Below are positions 33,870 through 47,200 of a stretch of 64,000 bases of DNA, in pieces (the stretch's first letter is position 1; each line of letters opens with the position of its first letter). The position numbers and the translations under genes were made by a program. The notes beneath the pieces are model-generated. The model was not told the origin of the DNA and searched no databases. It worked only from the letters and a program-made list of their open reading frames with translations. The DNA is from Chaenocephalus aceratus (Eukaryota > Chordata > Actinopteri > Perciformes > Channichthyidae), in the NCBI GenBank assembly GCA_023974075.1, contig CM043807.1:9415676-9479675 (forward strand). The letters are read 5' to 3'.

Positions 33870-36800
33870 GTATGTAACTCCTTTATCTCTGACATAAGAA
33901 GAAAGTATGAGTAAAAGTGGGTGAAATTAGTTTTTAAAAAAAGAGAGATTAGAATAGTCTTAAGAGAATTTTGCTGTAAGGTGACCTTTTTTATGACAAA
34001 GTCTAGTATTCCTTATTCAAAAGTCAGACTGTTTGCTGATGATATGTTATATGATTTATATTTGTGAAGATAAGAATCCGCCTTTTTCTCTTTGTGTAGT
34101 TTGTTAAACTGGGATTGAGTATATTTGTTTCACCTCTTCATAAACTCATGTATGTATATTACGTATATGTTGCCAGGTCTTGTTCCCACAGCTCTCTTGG
34201 CTTTGAGATGAGAGACCTTTAATCATTTCCAGTCCAATCTGCATACAGCTCAGTGAAAAGAGCAGCAGCTATAGTGAAGGGGGTGTGGTAGTGCAGTTGA
34301 TGCTGGTACCTCACTCTTCTGCCAAAAAACGTATTATCCTGACCCGTCGTTAATCTGCAAGGTATTCAACATTAAGTGCCATATGGTGTGTTCAGCATTT
34401 ATTCAGATAGCATTTCTAACTTTGTTGCTTTTTATTAAAAGCATTTGGACACAGTGTTTGTTGATTGTTTGGATGCAACCCATATGGAAGTGCATAGTTT
34501 TGTGAGTGAGCTGTTTTAAACATGGCACTCTGATTTGTATTGCTTACATAAAGACAAGGGTGTGAGTGAGAGGAATGCATACAATTAAGATTCTAGAGAG
34601 AAGACTTTAGTTGGAAGTTTGGAAAATACTTTTGTTGCATTTATTTGTTCCCTTTCTCTTTGTTTAGCTTTCTTTCGTTCTTTTCCTCCCTTTTTTTCTT
34701 TCCCTCTGGCACTCGTACATTCTACAAACAAATGAGGGGGAAAGAAACTGAAACAACAATGAGGATTTATTTGTGTTTATTCAGCTCATAACTGCTTGTC
34801 AGGACATTGATTTGGAAAAAGTCGTTTTTCCTGCTTCTCACACTTTCCATTTCAGCAGTTCACTTGAGAATACAACCAGACGATTCTAACCCCAATCTCT
34901 TATCTGTCTGCTCTGCGGCCCTGTTTCTTCTCAAAGTCAAGCTGCCCACCGTGGCTTCGGCTGCTGGGTTTTTCACAGGAGCAGAACAGGAACTAAATTG
35001 CTAGGGGCAACATAAAGTGAGAGGCTTTGAAGAGGCAAAAGAAAAAAAGCTGTACCTGGCAACGCACAGTTCCATTAATCCCGTAATGGTACAGCTTCCT
35101 CTATCAAAGGGAGGACTGAAGGCTTCCCGGCAAGCCACCACACAACTCTTAGCTAACTCATTACATCCTCTTTGCCAGAAGGGAAAAAACCTAATAAGGC
35201 TCAGCTGCTCTGAATTGAGTGGAGTGAAACTGAACAAGGGAAAAAGTGAGACAAACAAACTAGAATGCTATAAAGTGGGATTTATAATAAAATACAGACT
35301 ACATGAAGGCATAAACACAGTTCTGAAATAAACTCAGAACAATGAAAGTACTTCAGTAGTTTATACTTCTAAGCTGAACTGATGTTTAACATTTAAACCA
35401 GACATGAGTGAAAGGAAGGTTGGAAGGAGACAAGGCCCAGATTTGCTCTGAAGGCTGCATTTTTTTCCATCCGGATTTCAACTCTCTGGGTCAAGAAGAA
35501 CAATGGAATTTAATGGACATCAGCCATGAAGGCTGTTCCCCCCATTGCTCACTGGAATAACAGAAAGTTCCACATGTCAATCTTTCTGGCCAAAGGTTTA
35601 AAGGTCAGACAGGGAAAGAAAATACCATAAGCTCGGGGTAGGAAGGAAAAGAGCACAGAAAGGGAGTAGGAGATGGAAAGAGAAGAAAGGTTGGGCAGTT
35701 GGTCCACGTCTGTGCAGCGCAGACTGTTGATAATGGGACTGAGGTTGATGGCAGGCCGACAGCTTCTCATGGAACAGCTTAAATGTGGTTAAACCACTCG
35801 CTGGCTTTGTCATGCCATGGCTCCAAACAACAAGAATGCTTTAGATCCTTCAATAATAGTTATGGCTCTGACACTATTTTTTCTGCATGAAGACATTTTA
35901 CTGATGGTAGTTTCTTGGGCATTGTTGAAGCCAAGAACATCCAATGCAAACACACATGGGAACTTGGATGGCTATTTTCCAGACAATTTGGCCTCTCACT
36001 CCGATTACAAAAATGCTTTGACTCTGAAATTGTTTGTTGGCCGTGTCTTTGCATATTTTCAGATACACATGTTCTCACTTATAAAATCCCCTGATATATC
36101 AGACATTCATTTAAGAAGAAAGACCACTGACTCCTCACACCACTGCCAAAAGAAGGGCTCGTGAACTCCCTTTTTTACATTTCTACATGAATATTGATCA
36201 GGCGTTGGTGTGTGGGAGGAGAACTCATATTTATGTGCTGATGGGTTTACAGGGTCAAACGTGTTTTAAACGTCCTGTGGCCTTGTAAATACCTTTCAGT
36301 GATTCATTGCTGACAGACACTGAGCAGAAGCAGACTCAGGCCAGAGAAGAGTTGGAGAGGAGGGGATGGAGTGGAGAAGGGAATACAGGATGGAGTTGGT
36401 GCCTGCTTTATTTTCTTCCATTTTGTTGTTAAAATGAAAACATCCCACGCTCAAGTCTCTTTCTTTCATGCTTCAGAAGTGAGTGTTGATATGGTAAACG
36501 TTGTGCAGATATCTCATTCATTTTCTAAGCTCGATAGTTTCAATGGAAGGCAGTGACAGAGGAGAAGTGACAAAGCAATGGAGGGAAAATTACTTTACTC
36601 CCTCATGCGAGCCCTGCTTCCTGTCTGGGAATCATTAGTAATGCTGGGGCCAGACATGGGGGAAAGTGGAGAGAAGGGATGAGACAAAAGAGAGACACGG
36701 GAGAATTGGCAAGGTCGCCGACACCACAGTAAATGTCAACCTCCGCCCATTTCTGTTCTTGGTCCGACTTGGGATGATGAATGGCAGGTTTCAGTGACGT

Positions 36801-39074
36801 GAGAGAAGAAGATAGAGATGGTTCGTGTTGCATTTACCACACATCCTTTTCTGGGATGTGGTAGATTGTAAATCTTTTGAACATACAGACTAAACCTTCT
36901 CACGGCTGCTATTGCTTTTAACTTTTTGATGCATCTTTTCTATATCCACCATAGTTCCACGTGCAGTGCTTCAACAGGCATCGGCTGACCATTTGAAGAC
37001 CTTTCAAATGACTACACATCCGGTTTCAAGTCACCACAGCCTTATTCAGAATTAGACTAAAATCAAAGATGAAGATGTATTCTTCTGCATGTTTATTTAG
37101 TCCATTAGTGGGAATGCAGTGTTCCTGCTACATTTGCACTGATTATTGCCAGCCCAGATCTTTTGAATAAAGCCTGTCCCATTTCCATCTTGGAAGGTGT
37201 CATACGGTCGTACCTTAATGTGATGCTCATTTCATAAAAAACTTTGGAGATAAAGACTTTAGAATTATATACTTTTAATACCCTATACCCAAATAGTAAA
37301 ACCACATGTTAAATATTTACAGGGTGAACATAAATACAAATATATTAAAGTTTCATCTCAATATGTAAAATGTAAGAAATGGTAAAAAAAAGTCAGATCA
37401 TGTTTATTCTAGGCTGCAGGGCACAACAATAGTAACATCAATGTTAGACTTCCAGCTTTGCATAAGGATTGCTCTGTTATGGGATCAAAGGTATTCCCCT
37501 TATCGATTTGAAAGACATCTTCTTCAAGGGGATTAGAAGTGCTGATCCTGGAGAGATGAAGTGTGTAGCAAGGTCAAGTCATGTTCCAGCATGCTGAGTT
37601 GGCAGCCCTCGCTTTAGCATGCTCACACACACACAGGAGTCTTGTGCTCAGTAGATTCTTTAGGTGTGTATATATGTGTGTTTCTGGGGTAGGGGGGCAT
37701 CACTTTAAAGCAGGCCGTCCCGCAGGGCCAGGTGTGGTGTGTGTGAAATGAAAGATCCAACGCCCTGGGCACAGCAGGTTGTCTCATGCATCGAGGTGAA
37801 AGCTGCTAAAGGCTTTGAAATTCAGGTTTTGAAAATAAAATTGAATTTGACAATAACTCCTAGTTCCTGCTTGGAATTAGAGTGCCCTTCATGTTCACAG
37901 GCACGCCTTGGTTGACCATGTACCAATTCATTCACAACTCTTATGTTCATACATAGCAATCCCCTCAATATCCGAATTCTAAATCCCTTAACTCAATTAT
38001 ATGTATACCATCTATAGTTTTTTCTGAAGATGTGTTCACAAATAGTTAGATAGTGTCCAATTTTTTTCCCGGAAAATCCCTTATACTCCCTTTCCCTGAG
38101 TTTATCTTAAAATCTGGCTTTAATCTCATCACGAACAAGGCCTGGTCCTGATTATGACTCACAGAGTAGCAGTAATTCTGCAGTCATTAAATGTCCATAG
38201 AGCTTAGCTTGAGATCACTCTCGTTCGGTTATCCTTTTGCCCGTCTGGATCACATTAAAAGCTGCTGAAGCATTTATGGACAGAGGCTGATGGATTGATG
38301 GCAGCACACATGGAGGGTCATTTGAAAATGCGAATGTGCGTGTACATGTTTATGTGCTTTTGGCCATGGGTCAAAGCAGGGAGATAAGGTTCAGTACCCA
38401 GGGGTGAGACCTCTGGTATATTGTGTGCATTACTCTTCCTTTAAGCAGAGCTGGTACCCCGTCTTTGAAGATCATTCTGAATGTTCCAACCTGCAAGATG
38501 TGCCAGATGTGAAGAGTTCCTACTAGTAACTTGTATCAGAAGGGATACACTGACTTTCAAATACTTTCCAGAATTGGCAATTCATGTATTATACTATAAA
38601 ATAAACAAATCTGGCAACCAAGCTGGATACAACTAACCATCAAAGGTATATACAGTACAATTTTTCCCTAGGATTGTTTTGCATCCATAACGTCGGCTGC
38701 CAAGTATGCAGACAAGGTTTTTGTTTGATTGAGCTTTCGGCTGCGCTTCGATAAGAGAGCCTGACACAGCCAAGATTACTCCGTCTGCTGAAGACTAGAA
38801 CAACGTGTACTCTGGGTCTACTGTATGTTCAGACCGGAGCTTTGTTTCAACGCCCCCTAAGTACTTCATGTTCCCAAATGGGATAAAATGGCAAAAGCTT
38901 GCATGGAAAACTGCATCTACACTTCAAACACTGTCTGACACAACTCTGGGCTCTTAGTGCCGACTTATGAAATCACCTTTTTGAATGATTTTTTTTCCGT
39001 TTCATAGCAACAGAGTAGAAAAAAGAAACATTAAGAGGCAGAGCTATCCCATCCAACACAACTCCCCTCTGAAT
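33870..39074. other. Putative dcn intron 1, left part
   Basis: No coding exon or element with clear ends recognised over about 5 kb. Short CA runs occur near 37625. Confidence 0.3.
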
Positions 39075-39136
39075 GTAAGTGATTCCAGGCTTTGTCATAC
39101 TGTATGCAAGCACTGTAACCACTAGACCGAGCTGTA
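39075..39136 (-). repeat. tRNA-derived sequence (SINE head or tRNA pseudogene)
   Basis: On the - strand the sequence contains GGTCTAGTGGTTA, an excellent RNA polymerase III A box as in tRNA-Glu/Val. About 33 bases later comes GCCTGGAATC, a degraded B box. The stem complementarity expected of a functional tRNA is not obvious, so a SINE head or tRNA relic is more likely. Confidence 0.45.
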
Positions 39137-39682
39137 CACTGTGTCAACGTGGTGGCTGTTTTGTGGACAGGAACTATTATTACAGCCTGTGTAGAGAATC
39201 CCTCTGAGCCTTGATCCCATGACCCTATGTGACCCTAACCTGAATATATACTGCATCAGTGCATCTCTTCCTCTTGCTTTCCCCCCCAAAGACACACACT
39301 TTGGAACACTTTTAAAAATATTTAACCCTTAACATGTATTAGTTTTACTCATTCCTACAGTTTACACATATAAAGATGCACACAGCACTTATGCACTTGA
39401 TTTCATGCACTTAAAAACCAAATATGTTTGCTTTAACCACAGCGATAAATATGCAGATATTAACTCAAATGACAGAAAGTGATCAAAAATAGCACAAGAT
39501 TTTCACCCATGCACACAGTCCTTATAAACATGCCCAGAGTCCCTTTCAGGTCTGGCCAACTAATGGTTTTGGATCCGTTTCATCATCTTGGTTATGATGT
39601 TCAGGTCAAGGCCTGCTGCAGAACAGATTCTCCCAAATCATTTGTTAGCAGCTGCGGGTAAAGTCCGCCCTTCAATTATTGT

Positions 39683-39954
39683 GGCACCAAGAGGCAAGGC
39701 AAGGCAAGGCAAGGCAAGGCAAGGCAAGGCAAGGCAAGGCAAGGCAAGGCAAGGCAAGGCAAGGCAAGGCAAGGCAAGGCAAGGCAAGGCAAGGCAAGGC
39801 AAGGCAAGGCAAGGCAAGGCAAGGCAAGGCAAGGCAAGGCAAGGCAAGGCAAGGCAAGGCAAGGCAAGGCAAGGCAAGGCAAGGCAAGGCTGTGTGTTGA
39901 AAGGTGCTATATAAATAAACGTGCCTTGCCTTGCCTTGCCTTGGCACCAAGAGG
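39683..39954 (+). mobile_element. LINE 3'-tail insertion with inverted arms and 12-bp target duplications
   Basis: GGCACCAAGAGG at 39683-39694 is repeated exactly at 39943-39954. The 248-bp insert is (CAAGG)n (39695-39890), then a 3' end in + orientation containing TGTTGAAAGGTGCTATATAA, then a short array of the opposite-sense unit (CCTTG)n. The middle matches the 3' end of the L2-type LINE at 62830-64000. The long array is inverted relative to the short one. Confidence 0.88.
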
Positions 39955-39977
39955 GAAGTCAAATTTGGCTAAACGCA

Positions 39978-39980
<3 letters not shown>

Positions 39981-40064
<84 letters not shown>
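39981..40064. repeat. (GT)42 microsatellite
   Basis: Uninterrupted GT dinucleotides over 84 bases in putative dcn intron 1. Confidence 0.97.
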
Positions 40065-40067
<3 letters not shown>

Positions 40068-40976
40068 TGTGTGTAAGGTCAGGGAGTTTTGTGGATCTCT
40101 ACACTGAGTTCCAGAGGGTGTGTGGATGTATCAACTGTGGCTGTGTTAAGAAATAGAAGACAGCATACATGTAAAGGAAGCAGGACTCTCTCAGTGGCTC
40201 CACTAGTAGAATAGAAGCTAAGGACTTTAATGGCAAAGAAATGACTACTGTGATTCATTGCTTTTGGATAGAAAATGGAGCACAGTGGTGTACAGTGGCA
40301 GCCAATGCAGATGTTATGTATCAGTCAGTGTGGTTTCTGTGTCCTTTGCCAAAGGAAGTGACATTCCCAAATTGTATTATGGTATCAAGATAAGTTGGTA
40401 GCTAGTAAATACAATGCATTTTATAAAAGATTGAAAGAGTTAGCTTAAAGTGAGGGATGAATACAGAAATATAACATAACAGTTAAAAACAATTGGCATT
40501 ATCCATAGGTATGGGCATGACCAGAATTTAACCCAGTGCATACTACTTTGTGAAACAGATCTTTTTTGTTTGCTTTCTATTTCTTGCTAACTTTCATTTG
40601 GTGCTTCTAGGGCTTGTCCCTGTGGACAGAGTAATATTGTGTAATTATCTAATTTTGGTTTGCGCTAACCCGCTTAATCTGCTTTGCCTTAAACGGACCA
40701 GTGAAATCGCTTATTTGACCACCCTCACAAAATTGTTGCACCAAAGTGTTTAACCTTCCAGACCTCAGCCCTCCACCTCTCACCTCTGCCCTTTGCTTCT
40801 ATGGACTTCAATAAATGTCCTCCTTCTCTCTGCCCAGTAAAATGATAACCTCTTCTTTAACAGTAAATGAGAAACAAACAGTTAAGAAGAGTATCGTATT
40901 TTCCAAACTAATCATAGACAGACTAGTTTGAAAGTGTATCCACCCAGACCTTTGAACTGTGTGCTCTCGTCCTCAG
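40065..40976. other. Putative dcn intron 1, right part
   Basis: Nothing gene-like. It ends in an acceptor with pyrimidines, TCCTCAG at 40970-40976. Confidence 0.4.
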
Positions 40977-41224
40977 GCTCCCTGCTCGTAGCGCCATGAG
41001 GTCGGCCTGTCTCTCTCTGCTCCTGGTCACCGCCTGCTGGGCCCTGCCCTTCCGTCAGTCTGGCTTTTTAGACTTCATGATGGAGGACGAGGCGGGATCA
41101 GGTCTGCCTGACAAGACACCAGATGTCTCTCATCAGGGTCCTTCAGTCCGTTCCTGGCCAGAAGGACCGAAGTGCCCCTTCAGATGCCAGTGCCACCTGC
41201 GAGTGATCCAGTGCTCTGACCTCG
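40977..41224 (+). CDS. dcn: dcn exon 2 (coding from 40996)
   Basis: Acceptor CAG at 40974-40976, 19 bases of 5' UTR, then ATG. It encodes the signal peptide, propeptide, Ser-Gly attachment site and N-terminal cysteine cluster. The donor is GTAAGA at 41225; it ends in phase 1 after the first base of Gly77. Confidence 0.94.
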
Positions 41225-44200
41225 GTAAGAAACGGGACCCCCCACTGAAGGTTCATACGGTTGTGTGTTTTCCCAAACATCAGTCATCTTGATCAATCGT
41301 AGCGCCTTATAGCCCTTCAGCCGAGTCTATTTTCTCAACACGCCTTCTTCCAGTTTCTTGTCTAAAGCAGGCCTAGATTTCGCTTGACAATTGAATGGAA
41401 ACATAGCTTATGTGACTTTATTGAAATAATGGTTGAGAAATGCAACAACCTTCTTGTTCACATCCATTTCCAATTAAGATTTCAATGAGCTCATTTAAAT
41501 GGATGGGATGGGATGAGGTCAGACCAGTGTCTGCAGTAGTTGTATTTTACTTTTATAATTCAGAGTGACATTAATGTTTTAAAAATAGCAAATTGCTCCA
41601 CCGTCCACCCAAATCCACAGGATCATTCCGGAGGTATGTTATGTCACGCATAATTGCAAAGTCCTCCAGAGAACATGACTCCGATGTTGACACCTTAAAT
41701 GCTAACAGATGGTGTGAGACATTTCACTTCCTGTAACAATTACATTATTTGCCCATTTTTGCCCAAACAGCTTTTTAAACATCGTTGGTGATTGAAGGTT
41801 AGATTTGGGGATTTGGAAAGTCCCGAACAGTCCCCAATTTTAACAAGCTTATTTCCCAATGTAAAACTTACTCACCAAGGTTGAAACTCTACAATGACTT
41901 TGTTGGCTTTTTAATTCAGCGCAATCACAACAATTTACTTCAATGTCATCTTTGTTGTTTGGGGCTTATCCACTCTGTTTGTCTTCAGCTTGAGTCATCT
42001 TATACACTTTGTCATAGAAAAGTCACTGACCTCATTTATTATTGTATAAAAGTGCTTCGCTTTGCAGTTGTGTTTTTTGGCTCTGCTTTAATTTGGAAAG
42101 TATGGGCCACAGACTTTAAGGAGGCAGATGAAGGACAGGAGGGAGTGACACAGATGGATAAATGAACAAACTAAAAAGAGGAGTAGACAGACATAACCAG
42201 CTCATAACCTTCTGGATTAATAGGCCTAAAAGGGACTGTTAAACTCAGTTAGGCAGGTGGCGCAACAGTCAGAGCAACAGACATGATGTTCAGGAAAAGG
42301 CCGGTTCCATTACATCAGTCCTCCAGCGGGCCCCTGTCAGCAGCAGCACTTTCTCCACAGAGCTTTATTCTCAACTCATGCATCAGCGTTGTTGGCTTCG
42401 TGCCTGCATCTGTTCACCAGACCTGCTGGCCCGCACGCAAACACACACTCACACAGGATTAAAAGTTATATGTATATATTAAGGGCACACACACACAGGC
42501 CTGGGCAAGACAGAAGTATCTGCTCACCATCCCAACGCACCCTCTCGCTTTTTTGTAGATTTGTCTGAGTTAGTTTGCATCTGGCAGTATGACAGCTAAA
42601 ACATTCAGGGTAGAAAATGTAGCCTCTGGTTCCGATTTGCTTATATTTGCCAACTCTGTTAGAAAGAGGTTTTAATTATACACAGACTGGCACAACTGCT
42701 TAATGTCAGTTGTCTTAAGCTTAAATGGCAAAATCAACAGCCTCACTGATTTAAGAGTGATAATGGAAGATGTGTAGTAATAAATCAAAACATACTCATA
42801 TCCCATGAGGCAAGCAGGCCATTGGTGATGCAGTCATTAACTCGTCTTTCCCGGACACAGCGCCAGACAAGAAGAGGACATTATATAAACAATGTCGTTA
42901 ATGCTTGAATGTTTCCAAGATGGCTAAATGAGTACAGCCCAAAGCAATCATCACTTGATTTCCTAATCACCTTTTTTAAAATAGAGTGATTCATAGTGAC
43001 TATAGTAATGAGTGCCAGACTTAAGGTCACGAGCCAAGTGGCTATCAGCTGAAAAGTGAGATGCTGACCGAGACATGACACTCAACAATATTTATGTGCA
43101 CGAGTCAGCTCATTTCATTGTTGTTAGAGTGTTATTTGTGTATGTGTTATATAACCAAGGGTTTGTATAAGAAGTACAACTGTAGTTCTTTTTAATGATT
43201 TGTCTTCTTATTTTACGATAATGAATGTTACTAAATGGTGGGAGTAGGTCAGGGCTAGGGCTAGGGTTAGGGTTAGGGTTAGGGTTAGGGTTAGGGTTAG
43301 GGTTAGGGTTAGGGTTAGGGTTAGTTTATGTTGGAATGTCATTTAAAAAATAGTTTTATCGTTTTGGTGTTCGCAAGATACAGATAAAAAACGGGTGAAA
43401 AGTAAAAGAAAATGTGAGCATCAAAAGCTGAGTCTTAGAGGAACAATAGAAAACAAAGTGTGTGCAAGTATATTTTTTGGGTTACCACAGATGCAGACGA
43501 CCATTCGCCGTGACTCCCAGCTGTCTTCTTTCAATGTTTTCTAAAAGCGATCCACTCAACCTAACAGGCTTCACTACAGATGCCATTTTCTGTGTCACAT
43601 TAGCCATGACGTTACGCGATAAAGTCCAAGCTAAACGATTCGACGTGACCTCAGTGTCCAGGTATGCAGTCGCTTACTTACTCCAAAGGAAATGTGTTTT
43701 AAAGTCCATTTCCACCATATGTGTCCTAGAGCACATCAAATACTTATTTAATCCCTTTGGAATGTCATTATAAAACCCATTATTTCCTAGACTCCCGAGA
43801 TTTTATGGAGCATGCTACGTTGACAAAGCAGACTTTCTTATTCTCAGTAACTATTTTTCTGCTCATCCAGGTTTCTTATTCTCTGTTGTTAAGGGCTTTA
43901 AGTTCCAGAAAAGTAAGAAAATACTTAAACAAAGCATTAAATATGTATAACTTAATTAGCAACAATCAAGGTAAAGTTCAGAAAGAAACTTTGGTAGTTC
44001 GTTTTTGATCAGATTTAGGCCAAAAACTAATCTCTCACTCAAGAAATGTCATCAGATTTTGTCTTGAATAGTACTTGTGTTATTTGTGCACGAAATATTT
44101 AAAATCAACAACTTTTCATTTCAAACTAATGTGAAAAGCTATATAAGAGCTATCTCTCAAATGAATCTCTGAAACTGGTCCAACTTTGGCAGAACATTGT

Positions 44201-47200
44201 GTCAATTCTCAAATTAAAACATTGAAAATGAAATATATATATATAGACCCTTTAATATACAATAGACATGATTTACAGATCTATACGTCCTTAGTATTTC
44301 GGTAAAACTCTACAACTGATGAAACAGAGCACTAAATACTCTAATCATGATCATAAAGATGAGTAGGTAGCTGTTTAGTATCCATTTTATGTTGAAATCA
44401 GAGTGAAGTCACCACCAAACCTCAAGTTTAGTTTCCCATTCTCAATCATTCTGATGTCTGTAAATACTTTCACCATCAGGTCTAAAGACCGTCCCTGAGG
44501 ACATCCCAGCTGACACCACCATGCTGGACCTGCAGAACAACAAGATCACTGAGATCAAGGAGAATGACTTCAAGAACCTCAAAGGACTACATGTAAGAGA
44601 ACTGTCATCTGCATATGCAGAGTTTCCTGTCTGTGTATCAGTCCAAATGTTATGTAATGGTTTTTGTATGTAACCTTTAACCAAACTGCAACCATTTATC
44701 AATATTAACCTTCACGATCCCCATGAGGAAACATGTGTCATTGTTAATGTATTAGGTTGTTCTTAACGGAAGAGTAAAAGGGCAAAGCCTAATGGGAAAT
44801 AAAACAGATTGATGATGTCCGATTTTGTTATCATGAGAAAAAAATTGAAATGTGGGAGTAGAGTACAATGTCAAACATTCAACTTTTACAAAAGATTCAT
44901 TTATTATACATTTACTGAACAGTTTAACTTTATTCTCTGCATTTCAACTTTATTCTCGAAATGCCTGGCACCATTTATTTCTTACTACATAATAGTTTTG
45001 TGTACCGTGTCGTCAAATATTTCCGGAACAATTGCTCATTTCACAAACACTTCATCTCCCAATCCCATCCCAAATTATTTTCCGTCCCCTTCATATATCC
45101 TCCACTCCCCCAGTCACCAGGTGCATGGAAACTATTCACCCGTTGGCCTTACACCCTAACGCCTCCAAACTTCTGGAGATTTCCTGCTTGCAATAAATAC
45201 CTCCGTCTGACGGCCGTCTGTAATGTAACTGGCCTCTCAAGGGAAGGGACCACATACTTCACATTTCCTCGTGAGAGTCCTCTGAAAATGCTTTAGGGAT
45301 AACTCTGTAGTGGACTTGAACTCGACCCTCAATCTTAGGACAGCAGCTTAGCTCAAAATGTCCTTTTTTGCAGAATCTCATCTGGAAATCATTTTTTCTT
45401 TTACAGCCCCATGGTGCATTTGCAGCAGGAAATGTTTCTGAGTGAAAGACAAAACATTGAAAGCCTTTCAAGTGTAACGTTTCGAAATCCAGTTCATATT
45501 CCATAACAATGGAACAGTAGACACTGTGAATTCAAATAAGGAACAGACTGAAAATATCCTTTTAAGTCCAGAGTGTTTGTACTCCCCTGGAGAGTTTTGG
45601 AGATAGTGGTAAAACTCAACAACCCCAAGATATACTAGAATCTAATCACCCTGGTTTTCTTCCCTAAAGGCTCTGATCCTGGTGAACAACAACATCAGCA
45701 CCATCCACCCCAAGGCTTTCAGTCCTCTGCACAAGCTGCAGCGTCTCTACCTGTCTAAGAACATCCTGAAGGACATGCCCGCCAACATGCCCAAGAGCCT
45801 GCAGGAGCTGCGCATCCACGAGAACGAGATCTCCAAGATCAAAAAGGCTACCTTCCAGGGCATGTCCCATGTCATCGTGATGGGTATGAGAAAAACAATA
45901 TTATTTTTGCAGATATTTATTTGGAAAGCAAGCCGTTTCAAGAGGTCAGTGTTATTATTCAGCAGCTGGTCACATTCCCTGATGTATGTCTGTGATTTTA
46001 AGCATGTATACACTTCAGTGAAAGTGGTGGAAATATTTACATAGAGAGAACCAAGTGTTTAAATGTAAAAGGAAACTCCACTGCCAAGTTTCTAGTAGTT
46101 TAATCAAAACAAGATTCCCTTTTAGCCTAAGTTAAGGGTTGTTCAACGTGCTGCAGAACATTTGTTTTTGGATTATTCTCAAATGTATTGAAATATACAT
46201 CTCTACATATACTTGACAGTGCTTTAGATGTTTCAGGACAAACAATGTACCCTGTCAAATGGTGAAACATCTCCCTCGGGTCACACTGGGGCCCTTTAAA
46301 AGCTGTGAAGGATAAAAACAGTCATGTTTTTTGTATATATTGTTCAAGTGCATCCTTGCATGTGAATAGTACATTTGATTGATTTTGCTTTGGAAAGAAA
46401 GAGACCAGAAGAGAATGTTGCCTCATGGCATTTCAATGTTGAGACAAGATTTACACCTCTCGAAGTGATGACACTGCAGCCTGTTAATGTGTTGTTTTGT
46501 AAGAAAATGTGTTCATTTGATAACTCATCTCTAACTTCTTGTTTCACAAATTACCAGTTTCATTTTGTTATTGCTCAACTAAAGTGTGGATTCAATCATA
46601 TTAAATGCAATGATAAGATAACTTTAATCCCTGACCAATCAGGAAATCTGGCGTGGAGAAAGGCTGCGTTGCAAAGACAAGCTATTCTGTTGCCCAAGAC
46701 ATTGTTTACTCATGAGTCAGCTCTTTGTTTCCGTAACACACCCGGAGAGGGATGAACTTCACAGATGTGATCCGTTCCGGCTGTTCTCTCGTGTTTCTCT
46801 TCTTTTTGCTCACAATTGTTTTTCTTCTATTCATTTGTTTTAGAGCTCGGGTCCAATCCTCTGAAGAGTGCAGGAATCGAGGCCAATGCTTTTTCTGACC
46901 TGAAGAGGGTCTCTTACATTCGCATTGCAGACACCGAAATCACAGAGATCCCCAAAGGTAAAGCGCTCAATTTTATTTCCACAATTAGTTTGGCCTAATA
47001 CAAATTGTATCCAGGGTCGACTAAAAGCCTTATATCAACAGAATGCATGGTGGATTTAAGTCCACAGCAAAACTAGAGACTCAACGTAAACAAAACAAAA
47101 CTGCATGGTCATTCAAAACTAGCCTGTCTTGGGGAGGGAACATACTGTATCTGGTAGTGTTTGCTTGAATTATACCTGAAACCCCAACCCTAACCCTAAC

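Noticed and set aside
33325..33897. 190-codon frame over the candidate dcn promoter
   Set aside because: Ser/Leu/Pro-rich translation of a pyrimidine tract; crosses the proposed splice donor without any domain.
39588..39962. ARQGK and LALPC repeat proteins
   Set aside because: Translation of CAAGG repeats of the LINE tail; also at 62508-62892.
42245..42320. Possible tRNA-like sequence with GTGGCGCAACAGTCAGAGC and GGCCGGTTCCATTAC
   Set aside because: A- and B-box resemblance is weak and no acceptor stem can be formed by eye.
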